Counted from the first letter of the stretch, positions 26,849 through 35,623 are shown. The stretch is 64,000 bases of DNA from Ancylobacter moscoviensis (GCF_007559435.1 NZ_VMBP01000002.1:785667-849666); one strand, 5' to 3'. Numbers and translations are program-made. Notes: generated by a model not told the origin, from the sequence alone.

Positions 26849-26970
26849 CTTCGAGGCCGGCTTTCGGCCGGCACCTCAGCATGACGAGCTCGGTTTTCGT
26901 CATCCTGAGGTGCGAGCCCACGGGTCTTGCCTCTGGCAAGCCCGAGGACAGGCTTCGCGAGCCTCGAAGG
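26849..26970. repeat. Family B palindromic intergenic repeat, copy 1
   Basis: Begins CTTCGAGGCCGGC and ends with the inverse GCCTCGAAGG (26961-26970); inside, CACCTCAGCATGACG and CATCCTGAGGTGCGAG are also inverse to each other, so the whole forms a large nested inverted repeat. Related copies lie at 32438 and 34899. The remainder of the 26661-27007 gap shows no gene; 26661-26848 has nothing recognisable apart from the upstream part of the zinc-finger gene's promoter region. Confidence 0.75.
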
Positions 26971-27007
26971 ACGCACGACCGTTCCGCTTCCAAGGTCTTC
27001 AGCCTCC

Positions 27008-27994
27008 ATGCGCCGCTTCCTCGCCGCCGCCGGTTTCCTCCTCGCCTTCGCCGGCGCCGCCCATTGGGTCGTGCCGATGGGCCGGGAGGCGCTTGCCCTC
27101 GTCACCGCCCGCGACGACGCGGCCGGGATCGCCGACCTGCAGCTCGCGGGCGTGCTGACGCCGGAGCGGGTGGCGCAGGAGGTCGACGCCGCCCTTGCCG
27201 AGGGCGACGGGGAGATGGCGGCGAGCTTCGTCGAGCTGGCGCAGGCGCGCGGCATCCCCGTCTCCACCGAGCGGCGGGCGCGGGCGGCGCTGGCGAACGC
27301 GCCGGGAGCGACCTTCGTGCGCGGCGCCGGGCGCTTCGGGCAGGGGTTTCTCACGGGGGAGGCGGATGACCTGGCCGGCCTCGCGGGCGCCACCGCGGGC
27401 GACCTGACCGTGTGGGGCGACGTGCGCGATCTCGGCCGCGAAGCCTGGCACTGGGCGAGCGGCGAGCCGGTGGACCGCCTGATGGTCAACCTCGCGGGCG
27501 CCGGCATCGTGGCCACCGGCGCGACCTATGCCGCCTTCGGCACGCCGCTGACGCTGCGGGCCGGTCTTTCCGTGCTGAAGGGCGCGCGGCGCGCCGGCGC
27601 GATGGGCGGGCGCCTTGCCGGCCATCTGGCGACGACGCTGAAGGGCGGCAGCAAGGCGGCCGCGGCGCGGCTGGTGTCCGATCTCGGCACGGCGGGCACG
27701 CGGGCCGGCACGCGCGCGACCTTCGCCGGGCTGCGGCATGTGGACGACGCGGCGGGTGCGGCGCGCCTGCGCCGGCTCGCCGAGGTGAAGGGCGGGCAGA
27801 CGCTGGCGGTGGTGAAGACGCTGGGGCGCGGCGCGCTGTTCGTCACCGAGGCCATGGCCAAGCTCGCCTTCTGGGTGATGGCGGCGGTGCTGAATCTCTT
27901 CGGTCTCGTTTCCTCCTTCAACGCGATGGTGGTGGCGACGTTGCGTCCGTTGTGGAAGAAGAAGCGTCGCCGGTCCTTGTTCCTGCCGGCGTGA
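27008..27994 (+). CDS. Hypothetical membrane protein
   Basis: A 328-residue protein I do not recognise. It opens with a signal anchor (MRRFLAAAGFLLAFAGAAHWV), has a soluble Ala/Glu-rich segment (residues about 30-120), a central hydrophobic part (LAGAGIVATGATYAAFGTPL, about 160-180), then a Gly/Ala/Arg-rich region and a second membrane helix near residues 285-305, ending in a very basic tail (WKKKRRRSLFLPA). The high Gly/Ala content with basic residues gives a membrane-associated look. It stands 18 bases before the DUF4087 gene on the same strand, so the two may be an operon. Start 27008 is chosen for the signal-like N-terminus. Confidence 0.75.
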   Translation: MRRFLAAAGFLLAFAGAAHWVVPMGREALALVTARDDAAGIADLQLAGVLTPERVAQEVDAALAEGDGEMAASFVELAQARGIPVSTERRARAALANAPGATFVRGAGRFGQGFLTGEADDLAGLAGATAGDLTVWGDVRDLGREAWHWASGEPVDRLMVNLAGAGIVATGATYAAFGTPLTLRAGLSVLKGARRAGAMGGRLAGHLATTLKGGSKAAAARLVSDLGTAGTRAGTRATFAGLRHVDDAAGAARLRRLAEVKGGQTLAVVKTLGRGALFVTEAMAKLAFWVMAAVLNLFGLVSSFNAMVVATLRPLWKKKRRRSLFLPA

Positions 27995-28012
27995 CGCCGG
28001 AGGAGGCGAGGA

Positions 28013-28378
28013 ATGCGCGGCGCGGCCCTGACCCTGTCGATCCTGATGCTGGCTCTCGCGGCGCCGGCCGGCGCGGCGGAGAACCGCTGCGGCTGGTATG
28101 TGAACCCGACGCCGGGCAACTGGTACCTCACCGACCGCGACGGCAACTGGTGGATGCGCTCGCAGGGCGGGATGGAGGCCGAGGGTTTCGAGGACCACGC
28201 GCCGGCCTTCGACACCAAGGAATATGTGAAGCTTCAGCCCAACGGCTACGGCTATGGCTGCGCCTGCCTGAGCGTCGACACCGACAAGGCCGAGCAGAAC
28301 ATCACCCGCATCTATTCCGGCAAGATCCTGCCGCTGGCGCGCTGCCGGGGCGACAAGGCGCTGAAGAAGCCGGACTAG
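28013..28378 (+). CDS. DUF4087 domain secreted protein
   Basis: A 121-residue exported protein: a signal peptide (MRGAALTLSILMLALAAPAGA, cut before AENRC) and a DUF4087 domain with ENRCGWYVNPTPGNWYLTDRDGNW. Four cysteines after the signal peptide (RCGW, GCAC, ARCRG) could form disulfides in the periplasm. The function of the family is unknown. It follows the membrane protein gene by 18 bases and may be its partner. A family D repeat follows in the gap to the next gene. Confidence 0.88.
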   Translation: MRGAALTLSILMLALAAPAGAAENRCGWYVNPTPGNWYLTDRDGNWWMRSQGGMEAEGFEDHAPAFDTKEYVKLQPNGYGYGCACLSVDTDKAEQNITRIYSGKILPLARCRGDKALKKPD

Positions 28379-28425
28379 CGGCGGGCTCGATACGCGCTGC
28401 TCTTGATCGCGCGGCTTTCGCCACC

Positions 28426-28530
28426 TTGAGCGTTTCACGGTTTAGCGGAAGCATTGAAACGCTCCAGATCTTCGAGTTGGCGCATTTTCTTCACGCGAAC
28501 CGTTGCCCACTTCGCTCGAAAATGCTCTAG
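28426..28530 (-). repeat. Family D intergenic repeat, copy 1 (minus orientation)
   Basis: Read on the minus strand it starts CTAGAGCATTTTCGAGCGAAG, continues through CGGTTCGCGTGAAG and ends in a hairpin GAGCGTTTCA/TGAAACGCTC (28428-28437 with 28455-28464). It matches the copy at 41892-41997 along its whole length. The rest of the 28379-28695 gap holds no gene; a RBS-like CAGGGGA stands before the next start. Confidence 0.82.
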
Positions 28531-28695
28531 CCTCACCCTATCGACCGAGTGGCAACTAGGGTTCCGGGCGCTTCGCCGCCGCTGGACCGAGCGTTGCAGA
28601 GACCGCGGGCGTTCCGCGGCTGCACCCAAGGGGCAAAAACCCAGGGGAGGAGACGTCGAGATCAACCGGCGCACAGGGCGCTTCAGGGGATCTCA

Positions 28696-29568
28696 ATGAC
28701 GCTTGCCTCGCTGCTTCTCGTCGTCCTTGCCTCCTTCATCCACGCGACCTGGAACCTGCTCGCCAAGCGGGCCGCTCCGGTCGGTCCGGTTTTCGTGTTC
28801 GCCTACAACCTCGTGGCCTGCGCCGCCTATGCGCCGTGGGTGCTGTATCTTCTCGCCCAGGGCTCGATCGCATGGACGGCGGAAGGCGCCGGGTTCGTCC
28901 TTCTCAGCGGCCTGATCCATCTGGCCTACAGCCTCTGCCTCCAGCGGGGCTATCAGGTGGCGGACCTTTCCGTCGTCTACCCGGTCGCGCGCGGCACGGG
29001 CCCGATGCTGTCGACGATCGGCGCCATCCTCATCCTTGGCGAGGCGCCGACAGGCCGGGGGCTGGCGGGGCTCCTGCTGGTGGTCGCCGGGATCGGCCTC
29101 ATCGCGACGCGCGGGGAGCTGTCGGCCTTCCGGCGTCCGGGAGGGCAGGCGGGGGTCCACTGGGGCACGGCGACGGGCGGTCTCATCGCCTCCTATACGG
29201 TGGTCGACGCCTATGCGGTGAAGGCGCTGGGCGTCGCGCCCGTCGTCCTCGACTGGTTTTCCAACCTGCTGCGCCTCTTCCTGCTGCTGCCCCTCGTCGT
29301 GATGAACCCGCGCCGGGCGCTCGCGCGCATGCGGGGCTTCTGGTGGCTCGCGGTGGCGGTCGGGCTGCTCTCGCCCCTGTCCTACATTCTCGTGCTCGCC
29401 GCCTTGATGGAGGGGGCTCCGCTCACCCTCGTGGCGCCGATGCGGGAGATGTCGATGATGGTGGGCGCGCTGATGGGGATGCTGATCCTGCGCGAAGCCG
29501 TCGGCCCGTGGCGATTGGCGGGGTGCGGCGTGCTGATCGCGGGCGTCATCCTCCTGTCCACCACATGA
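28696..29568 (+). CDS. EamA/DMT family transporter
   Basis: A 290-residue inner-membrane protein with about ten hydrophobic helices and two EamA repeats. The start MTLASLLLVVLASFIHATWNLLAKRA is typical of the branch whose members carry phosphonate- or small-molecule-related substrates; ADLSVVYPVARGTGPMLS is also common there. The specific substrate is unknown. Start 28696 is preceded by AGGGGA. It is followed by a palindrome over its stop codon. It is separate in sequence from the other EamA protein in this window. Confidence 0.9.
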   Translation: MTLASLLLVVLASFIHATWNLLAKRAAPVGPVFVFAYNLVACAAYAPWVLYLLAQGSIAWTAEGAGFVLLSGLIHLAYSLCLQRGYQVADLSVVYPVARGTGPMLSTIGAILILGEAPTGRGLAGLLLVVAGIGLIATRGELSAFRRPGGQAGVHWGTATGGLIASYTVVDAYAVKALGVAPVVLDWFSNLLRLFLLLPLVVMNPRRALARMRGFWWLAVAVGLLSPLSYILVLAALMEGAPLTLVAPMREMSMMVGALMGMLILREAVGPWRLAGCGVLIAGVILLSTT

Positions 29569-29588
29569 AAGCCAGCGCGCGCTGGCTT
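29569..29588. terminator. Perfect 20-bp palindrome after the EamA gene
   Basis: AAGCCAGCGC followed by GCGCTGGCTT, directly after the TGA stop (29566-29568). It forms an 8-bp stem with a GCGC loop. There is no clear T-tract, so it may block exonucleases or help factor-dependent termination rather than be an intrinsic terminator. Confidence 0.6.
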
Positions 29589-29639
29589 GGCAGCGCGGGG
29601 CGGGCCGATTAGCGTGCGGCCGCCATAACGGAGCGCGCC

Positions 29640-30392
29640 ATGCCGACCTTCTCGCACGATGGAATCGAGTTCGCCTATCTCGACGAGGGGGAGGGCGAGC
29701 CCATCGTGCTGGTGCACGGCTTCGGCTCCACCAAGGAGATCAACTGGGTCGGCCCCGGTTGGGTGTCGACGCTGACCCGCGCCGGCCGGCGAGCGATCGC
29801 CTTCGACAATCGCGGCCACGGCGCCTCGTCCAAGCTCTACCAGCCCGAACTCTACGACCCCTGGCTGATGGCGCGGGACGTGATCGCGCTGATGGACCAT
29901 CTCGGCCTCCAGCGCGCCGACGTGATGGGCTACTCGATGGGCGGGCGCATCGGCGCCTGCGCGGCGCTGACGGCGCCGGAACGGGTGCGCTCGCTGATCC
30001 TCGGCGGCATCGGCATCCATCTGGTGGAAGGGGCGGGGCTGCCGATCACCATCGCCGACGCGCTGCGCGCGCCGAGCCTCGAGGATGTGAGCGACCCGAC
30101 GGGGCGCATGTTCCGCGCCTTCGCCGACCAGACCAAGAGCGACCGCGAGGCGCTGGCCTCCTGCATCGTCGGCTCCCGGCGGACGCTGAGCCGGGAGGAG
30201 GTGAGCCGGATCGCGGTGCCGACGCTGATCGCCGTGGGCACGCGCGACCCCATCGCCGGGGCGGCGCGCCCGCTCGCGGCGCTGATCCCCGGCGCGCAGG
30301 CGGTGGACATTCCCGACCGCGACCACATGCTGGCGGTGGGCGACAAGGCGTTCAAACAGGCGGCGCTGGCCTTCCTCGAGGAAAGGCCGTGA
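29640..30392 (+). CDS. Alpha/beta fold hydrolase
   Basis: A 250-residue cytoplasmic alpha/beta hydrolase. It has the oxyanion-hole stretch IVLVHGFGSTKEINW, the nucleophile elbow GYSMGGR (Ser near residue 100), Asp in VGTRDPIAG and His in DRDHMLAVG. The substrate is unknown; the shape is like small ester or lactone hydrolases. The ATG at 29640 is the natural start. A gap of 277 bases to cysE follows, with no recognisable gene. Confidence 0.92.
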   Translation: MPTFSHDGIEFAYLDEGEGEPIVLVHGFGSTKEINWVGPGWVSTLTRAGRRAIAFDNRGHGASSKLYQPELYDPWLMARDVIALMDHLGLQRADVMGYSMGGRIGACAALTAPERVRSLILGGIGIHLVEGAGLPITIADALRAPSLEDVSDPTGRMFRAFADQTKSDREALASCIVGSRRTLSREEVSRIAVPTLIAVGTRDPIAGAARPLAALIPGAQAVDIPDRDHMLAVGDKAFKQAALAFLEERP

Positions 30393-30669
30393 ACGGGCGG
30401 TTTCGTCGGCGCGGATGCAAGGTTGCCTGACGTCTTTCGCTTCCGCAGTGCGGGAGGGAAGCGGCGCGGGAAGCCGGAGACGGGCACCGTTCGCGAAGGA
30501 GCGGGGCCGGCTTCGCGCTTCCGACCCGCCGCCCGGTGGTAATGGCGGGGACTCGCCTTCTATGCAGAAGTGCAACGGAGGCGGCGTAGGATCACCCGTT
30601 TCGCTGTGTTAGGCTGACCTCAACTCGGGTATCCGGCCGGCGCCGACAGGCGGACGGCGAGGGAAGAAA

Positions 30670-31521
30670 ATGGCACAGAATGCACTGCATCGCGTCGAGG
30701 CGCCCACCCGCGCGCTCGACAAGGTCGATCCGGTCTGGTCGCGCATCCGCCGCGAGGCCGAGGAGATCACGACGCGCGAGCCGGCGCTCGCCAGCTTCAT
30801 CTTTTCGACCGTGCTCTACCACGCGACGCTGGAAGGCGCCGTGGCGCACCGCATCGCCCAGCGGCTCGACCATGCCGACGTGCCGGCGGAGCTGATCCGC
30901 CACGCCTATGACGAGGCGCTGGCCGACGATGCCGAACTCGGCGTCGCCATCCGCGCCGACATTCTCGCCGTGTGCGACCGCGACCCCGCCACCGAGCGGG
31001 CCATCGAGCCGGTGCTCTACTACAAGGGCTTCCACGCCATCCAGACGCACCGCCTGGCGCACTGGCTGTGGCGGAAGGGCCGCAAGGACTTCGCGCTCTA
31101 CCTGCAGAGCCGCTCGTCGGCGGTGAACCAGGTGGACATCAACCCGGCGGCCCCGTTCGGGCGGGGCATCTTCTTCGACCACGCCACCGGCATCGTGGTC
31201 GGCGAGACGGCGGTGATCGAGGACAACGTCTCGGTGCTGCAGGGCGTGACCCTCGGCGGCACCGGCAAGGAGCATGGTGACCGCCACCCGAAGATCCGCA
31301 GCGGCGTGCTGCTCGGGGCGGGGGCCAAGGTGCTCGGCAACATCGAGGTGGGCCGCTGCGCCCGCGTGGCCGCCGGCTCGGTCGTGCTGAAGCCGGTGCC
31401 GCCCGGCACCACGGTCGCCGGCGTGCCGGCCAAGGTGGTGGGCCAGGCGGGCTGCGCCGAACCCTCGCGCAGCATGGACCAGATGTTCGACGACCTGCCG
31501 TTCCTCGGCGAAGCCATCTGA
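30670..31521 (+). CDS. cysE: Serine O-acetyltransferase
   Basis: A 283-residue enzyme that acetylates serine with acetyl-CoA, the first step of cysteine synthesis. The N-terminal helical domain (KVDPVWSRIRREAEEI) and the left-handed beta-helix with catalytic and CoA-binding parts (DINPAAPFGRGIFFDHATG, GVTLGGTGKEHGDRHPKI) are complete. The C-terminus is longer than the E. coli enzyme's feedback-sensitive tail and ends MDQMFDDLPFLGEAI, so complex formation with cysteine synthase cannot be assumed. Followed by the DUF3126 and gamma carbonic anhydrase genes. Confidence 0.96.
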   Translation: MAQNALHRVEAPTRALDKVDPVWSRIRREAEEITTREPALASFIFSTVLYHATLEGAVAHRIAQRLDHADVPAELIRHAYDEALADDAELGVAIRADILAVCDRDPATERAIEPVLYYKGFHAIQTHRLAHWLWRKGRKDFALYLQSRSSAVNQVDINPAAPFGRGIFFDHATGIVVGETAVIEDNVSVLQGVTLGGTGKEHGDRHPKIRSGVLLGAGAKVLGNIEVGRCARVAAGSVVLKPVPPGTTVAGVPAKVVGQAGCAEPSRSMDQMFDDLPFLGEAI

Positions 31522-31614
31522 ACAGACCGTGCGTCGCGCGCCGTGGCGGTTGCGCCGGCGCGCCGGGCGTGGCAAGCCTGCCGCCCAACTCGATCCATTG
31601 CGGGAGCACGGACT

Positions 31615-31827
31615 TTGGAAAAGAAGGATCTCGAGCGCGTCCAGACCTATATGCGGCGCCTGTTCAGCAACACGCAGCTGCGGGTCGTCGCGCGGCCGAA
31701 GAAGAAGGATTCGGCCGAGGTCTATCTCGGCGACGAGTTCATCGGCGTCATCTTCGAGGACAAGGAAGACGGCGACCTCTCCTACAATTTCCAGATGGCC
31801 ATCCTCGACACCGACCTCGAGGACTGA
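31615..31827 (+). CDS. DUF3126 family protein
   Basis: A 70-residue protein with the family sequence DLERVQTYMRRLF and AEVYLGDEFIGVIFEDKEDGD. The family is small, found in alphaproteobacteria and often stands beside cysE; its role is unknown. I take the TTG at 31615, ten bases after GCGGGAG, as start because the upstream in-frame sequence is not family-like. Stop lies seven bases before the next gene, so the two are probably co-transcribed. Confidence 0.9.
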   Translation: MEKKDLERVQTYMRRLFSNTQLRVVARPKKKDSAEVYLGDEFIGVIFEDKEDGDLSYNFQMAILDTDLED

Positions 31828-31833
31828 GCCGGG

Positions 31834-32364
31834 ATGACCGTCTACGCGCTCGACGGCGTGGCGCCGGACCTGCCGGCGCTCGGCCGCTACTGGATCGCCC
31901 CCAGCGCGGAGGTGATCGGCAACGTGCAGCTCGGCGACGAGGCGAGCGTGTGGTTCGGTTCGGTCATCCGCGGCGACAATGAGCGCATCGCCATCGGCGC
32001 GCGGGTGAACATCCAGGAAAACTGCGTGCTGCACACCGATCCCGGCTTCCCGATGACCATCGGGGAGGACTGCACGATCGGCCACAAGGCGATGCTGCAC
32101 GGCTGCACGATCGGCGCCAACAGCCTGATCGGCATGGGCGCCACGGTGCTCAACGGCGCGAAGATCGGCCGCAACTGCCTGGTCGGCGCCGGCGCGCTGG
32201 TGACCGAGGGCAAGGAATTCCCCGACAATTCGCTGATCGTCGGGGTGCCGGCCAAGGCCATCCGCACGCTCGACGAGGCGATGGAGCAGCGCATCCACGG
32301 CACCGCCGCGCATTATGTGCGCAACTGGCGGCGCTTCTCGGCGGGGCTCAGCCGGATCGACTGA
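31834..32364 (+). CDS. Gamma carbonic anhydrase family protein
   Basis: A 176-residue left-handed beta-helix hexapeptide-repeat protein of the gamma carbonic anhydrase/YrdA type. The three metal-binding histidines are seen in VLHTDPGFP and in GHKAMLHGC. Repeats such as IGANSLIGMGATVLNGAKIG build the helix. The family forms trimers with zinc or iron; many members have weak or no carbonic anhydrase activity, so the reaction is not certain. It begins six bases after the DUF3126 stop. Confidence 0.92.
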   Translation: MTVYALDGVAPDLPALGRYWIAPSAEVIGNVQLGDEASVWFGSVIRGDNERIAIGARVNIQENCVLHTDPGFPMTIGEDCTIGHKAMLHGCTIGANSLIGMGATVLNGAKIGRNCLVGAGALVTEGKEFPDNSLIVGVPAKAIRTLDEAMEQRIHGTAAHYVRNWRRFSAGLSRID

Positions 32365-32394
32365 GGGCTTTGCCCTTGTCGGCCGGAGAGCCGA

Positions 32395-32540
32395 CCCTGT
32401 CATTCCTTCTCCCCGACGGGGAGAGGGAGATCGAGCACCCTTCGAGGCTCGCTGCGCTCGCGCCTCACGATGAGGGCGTGCTCAGGGGGGCAGCCGTTGA
32501 AGGCGTGGATCCCCGGGACGCGCCCGGGGATGACGCTCTG
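32395..32540. repeat. Composite intergenic repeat (families C, B and A)
   Basis: Three units in a row: C, a CTTCTCCCCGACGGGGAGAGGG palindrome (from 32408); B, a part of the CCCTTCGAGGCTCG element (32438 onward); A, TGGATCCCCGGGACG-CGCCCGGGGATGACG (32507-32536). Nothing else is seen in this gap, which lies between the convergent carbonic anhydrase and BTLCP peptidase genes. Confidence 0.75.
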
Positions 32541-32563
32541 ACGGGGGAGCGCGGCCCGAAATC

Positions 32564-33208
32564 TCAGTAGCGGCCGACGGTGAGCGGGGCGAGCACGTCG
32601 CCGAGCGAGACCCAGCGGTTGTTGTCGTCCTGCGCCTGGCGCTTGACGAAGCGGTAGCCGGTCTCGTGCCAGAGCACGATGGCGGCTTCCTGATTGTCGA
32701 GCACGAGGTCGCCGCGGTCGGTGACCACGGTGAGGACGGCGTGGCCGTCGCCCTTGCGGTCGCGCACCACGGTGACGAGCAGCGTGTCGGCCGGCCAGCC
32801 GAGCTCGATCAGCGTGCGGCGCTTGAGCAGCGCGTAATCCTCGCAGTCGCCGTAGCCGTCGTCCGGGTAGGCCCAGCGCTCGACCTCGCCATAGTGATCG
32901 AGATCGGTCATCGGCTGGATGCGCTCGTTGATCTCGTCATTGATCTTGCGCAGCTGGGCGAAGTTGGCCTCGGTGAGCGCCACCTTTCCGCCACGCCCGG
33001 TGGTGCCGGCGCAGTCGGCCGGGTTCTGCGCGCAGAACTGCGCATAGCCGAGCGGCACGGCGGTATTGGCACCGACGGCCATGTTTGCGGCGAAGCTCGA
33101 CAGCATCGCCACCTGTTCTTTCGCTTCAACTTTCGCAACACTTGCGAAAGTCATCGCGAAAACCACCGCTCCTGCCGCGAGGAGGGCCCGTTCGAGCCTC
33201 TTTTTCAT
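32564..33208 (-). CDS. Bacterial transglutaminase-like cysteine peptidase (BTLCP)
   Basis: A 214-residue protein with a signal peptide (cleavage probably near VAKVEA) and a BTLCP/DUF920 domain. Catalytic residues visible: Cys in DDGYGDCEDYALLK, His in GDGHAVLTV and Asp in LVLDNQEA. Related proteins in Pseudomonas (LapG) cut a large adhesin in the periplasm under cyclic-di-GMP control. No LapD-like partner is adjacent here, so that role is only suggested. Start 33208 has GATGAGG upstream; a longer start would interrupt the signal peptide. Confidence 0.93.
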   Translation of the reverse strand: MKKRLERALLAAGAVVFAMTFASVAKVEAKEQVAMLSSFAANMAVGANTAVPLGYAQFCAQNPADCAGTTGRGGKVALTEANFAQLRKINDEINERIQPMTDLDHYGEVERWAYPDDGYGDCEDYALLKRRTLIELGWPADTLLVTVVRDRKGDGHAVLTVVTDRGDLVLDNQEAAIVLWHETGYRFVKRQAQDDNNRWVSLGDVLAPLTVGRY

Positions 33209-33306
33209 CGCGTACCTCATCCTGTCCATGGATGAGATCATACAGACGAGGTTTTTATGCTCGTCTAAGCGATGCCGAAGATTCGTAACTACGGCGGACA
33301 GGGAAT

Positions 33307-33334
33307 GTTAATATGTCTTTTTATTGGCATTAAC
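33307..33334. promoter_or_regulatory. AT-rich palindromic patch between the peptidase and rhomboid genes
   Basis: GTTAAT (33307-33312) and ATTAAC (33329-33334) face each other across 16 bases in an AT-rich tract that stands out from its surroundings. It is a plausible promoter or regulator-binding region for the minus-strand BTLCP gene or the plus-strand rhomboid gene. Weak evidence only. Confidence 0.3.
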
Positions 33335-33484
33335 CACATCAATAGGCAAACTGTTCATCACACCAATTAAGCTGCCGGCAAGCCGAAGATGGCAGCGCCC
33401 GCGCGCTCTTCCATTGCCTGACGCCGCGATTTGCCGCCGTGCTCTGCCTTGCCGCCGCGCGCGCGGAAGCCTATGTGATCCCCC

Positions 33485-34255
33485 GTGCTTGAACCGCCCC
33501 GCCTTGCCGAACACAGACGCGAGCCGATCCTGAACGTCCCGCCGGTGATCACCGTGCTGGCGGTGGTGATGCTCGCCATCCAGGTGGTGCGGGACTGGGT
33601 GTCGCCGGAGATCGGGGTCGAGATCCTCGCCCTGTTCGCCTTCATCCCGGCGCGGTTCGACCCCTCGGTGCTGGCCGAGGGCGTGCTGCCCGGCGGCGTG
33701 GCGGCGGACATCTGGACCTTCGTCACCTATGCCTTCCTGCACGGCGGCTGGACCCATGTGGGCCTGAACCTGCTGTGGATGCTGGCCTTCGGCACGCCGG
33801 TGGCCCGCCGCTTCGGCACGGTGCGCTTCCTGTTGTTCTTCGCCGCCACGGCGGCGGCGGGGGCGGGGCTGCACCTCCTGACCCATGAGGGCGAGCTGGT
33901 GCCGATGATCGGCGCTTCCGCCGCGGTTTCCGGCTGCATGGCAGCGGCGCTGCGCTTCATGTTCGCGCATGAGGGGCATGCGGTCTGGCGGCCCGACATC
34001 GTCGGCAACACGGTGCATTATCCCGCGCCGCCGCTGATCGAGGCGATGCGCGACCGGCGGGTGATCGGCTTCGTCGCCGTGTGGTTCATCATCAACCTCG
34101 CCTTCGGCGTCGGCGCACCGGCGGGGATCGTCGACGGCAGCGTCGCGTGGGAAGCCCATATCGGCGGATTCATCGTCGGCCTGCTGCTGTTCCCGCTGTT
34201 CGATCCGGTCGGCCGCACGCCCGACGACCAGCTCTTCCCCCGCCTCGACCGCTGA
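33485..34255 (+). CDS. Rhomboid family intramembrane serine protease
   Basis: A 256-residue polytopic membrane protein with six or seven transmembrane helices. The rhomboid features are the WTHVGLNLLWMLAFG helix (conserved His and Asn), the catalytic Ser in GASAAVSGCM and the catalytic His in AHIGGFIVG. Rhomboids cut other membrane proteins within the bilayer. The substrate is unknown. A GTG start at 33485 gives a short cytosolic N-terminus (VLEPPRLAEHRRE). Divergent from the BTLCP gene. Confidence 0.92.
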   Translation: MLEPPRLAEHRREPILNVPPVITVLAVVMLAIQVVRDWVSPEIGVEILALFAFIPARFDPSVLAEGVLPGGVAADIWTFVTYAFLHGGWTHVGLNLLWMLAFGTPVARRFGTVRFLLFFAATAAAGAGLHLLTHEGELVPMIGASAAVSGCMAAALRFMFAHEGHAVWRPDIVGNTVHYPAPPLIEAMRDRRVIGFVAVWFIINLAFGVGAPAGIVDGSVAWEAHIGGFIVGLLLFPLFDPVGRTPDDQLFPRLDR

Positions 34256-34445
34256 TCTTCCCGCGCACGGATTTTCCCGAACGCCGGCCGCCTAAAATAG
34301 GTCCGCTTCGGAGCCTATTGCTTGCCGCTGCGTTACAGCCGATCATTGATCCACAAGGCTCGCCCGCTCATGACGGGAAGAAGCCGAAGGAGCGGGGCGG
34401 CGCATGGCCCGCCTGACCCCGCCGCTGCTGGGAAGGAGGCATGCC

Positions 34446-34877
34446 ATGACGGTGCGTACGATTTTGGAAGAGAAGGGCTACGACGTTCAGACGATCGGCC
34501 CGGATGTGAAGGTGCGCGACGCGACGCACATGCTGGCGGAGAAGCGGATCGGCGCCATCGTGGTGACGGATGCCGAGCGCCGTGTGGTCGGCATCCTGTC
34601 GGAGCGCGACGTGGTGCGCGTGGTCGGCGTCGACGGGCCGGGCCGGCTCGACGACCCGGTTTCCGCGGTGATGACGACGAAGGTCGTCACCTGCGACGGC
34701 AACGAGACCGTTCACCAGATCATGGAACAGATGACCGCCGGGCGCTTCCGCCACCTGCCGGTGGTGCAGGGCGGCAAGCTGGTCGGCATCGTCTCGATCG
34801 GCGACGTGGTGAAGCATCGCCTCGCGGAGATGGAGCGCGAGAGCCATCAGTTGCGCGAGTACATCATGACGGCGTGA
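34446..34877 (+). CDS. CBS-domain protein
   Basis: A 143-residue cytoplasmic protein made of two CBS motifs: VRDATHMLAEKRIGAIVVTD (residues about 22-60) and TVHQIMEQMTAGRFRHLPVV (about 90-130). CBS pairs bind adenosine nucleotides and sense energy state. No attached effector domain is present. ATG at 34446 is placed well behind GGAAGGAGG. Distinct in length from IMP dehydrogenase-like proteins; a stand-alone sensor. Function in the cell is unknown. Confidence 0.92.
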   Translation: MTVRTILEEKGYDVQTIGPDVKVRDATHMLAEKRIGAIVVTDAERRVVGILSERDVVRVVGVDGPGRLDDPVSAVMTTKVVTCDGNETVHQIMEQMTAGRFRHLPVVQGGKLVGIVSIGDVVKHRLAEMERESHQLREYIMTA

Positions 34878-34898
34878 GGGACGGGCGGAGGCGGGCAT

Positions 34899-35002
34899 CC
34901 TTCGAGGCTCGCCTTCGGCTCGCACCTCGGGATGACGTCGCTCTTGGGCGTTCAGCAACGCACCTCATGCTGAGGTGCGCGGGCAACGCCCGAGCCTCGA
35001 AG
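34899..35002. repeat. Family B palindromic intergenic repeat, copy 3
   Basis: CCTTCGAGGCTCG at the left is answered by CGAGCCTCGAAG at the right (ending 35002), and CACCTC..ATGACG inside by GCACCTCATGCTGAGGTGCGC. A family C like stretch (CCTGCTTCGCAGG, then CCCCCCACGGGAGAGGG) follows to about 35072. It lies between the convergent CBS and hisI genes, a 245-base gap with no other feature. Confidence 0.75.
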
Positions 35003-35122
35003 CCCCGCAATCGCGCCGCCCCTCACCGACCTGCTTCGCAGGCCACCTCCCCCCACGGGAGAGGGACGGAAAGAGCTACTTCGGGCCGCGCCCTCGGAAG
35101 CGAGGTTCAGGCCGCGCACGCC

Positions 35123-35623
35123 TCAGAAGCGGGGCGTGTCGGTCTTCTTCGGCGTGCCGTAGACCTTCGCCGGATCGAACAGCTTGCCGGCGTCGTTGAC
35201 GCTGAGCTTCAGTTCGGCGGGCGGGGCGGCGCCGAGGGGCACCGAGCGGAAGAAGCAGGAGCGGTGGCCGGTGTGGCAGGCGGCGCCGGGGATGCCCGGG
35301 CCGAGCTCCGGCATGCGCACGCGCAGCACCACGGCGTCCTGGTCGCAGTCGACGCTGAGCTCGACCAGCTTCTGGACGTGGCCGCTCTCCTCGCCCTTCT
35401 TCCAGAGCCGCCCGCGCGAGCGGCTGAAATAATGCGCCTCGCCGGTCTCGATGGTGAGGGCCAGCGCCTCGGCATTCATGTGCGCGACCATCAGCACGGC
35501 GCCGTCGTCGGCGTCGACCGTGACGGCGGTGATGAGGCCGTCGGCGTCGAACTTCGGGGACAGGCGGTCGCCTTCCTCGATCTCGGCCTTGCTGCCTCGC
35601 GGGGCGAAGAGGGGATCGGTCAC
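35123..35623 (-). CDS. hisI: Phosphoribosyl-AMP cyclohydrolase
   Basis: A 166-residue enzyme for the third step of histidine synthesis (opening of the adenine ring of phosphoribosyl-AMP). Signature motifs: [22 protein letters not shown] and the metal-binding set [13 protein letters not shown] and [11 protein letters not shown]. The fused HisE pyrophosphatase half of enterobacteria is absent, as is usual in alphaproteobacteria. It has a GTG start at 35623 and follows folE by 34 bases on the same strand. Confidence 0.96.
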   Translation of the reverse strand: MTDPLFAPRGSKAEIEEGDRLSPKFDADGLITAVTVDADDGAVLMVAHMNAEALALTIETGEAHYFSRSRGRLWKKGEESGHVQKLVELSVDCDQDAVVLRVRMPELGPGIPGAACHTGHRSCFFRSVPLGAAPPAELKLSVNDAGKLFDPAKVYGTPKKTDTPRF

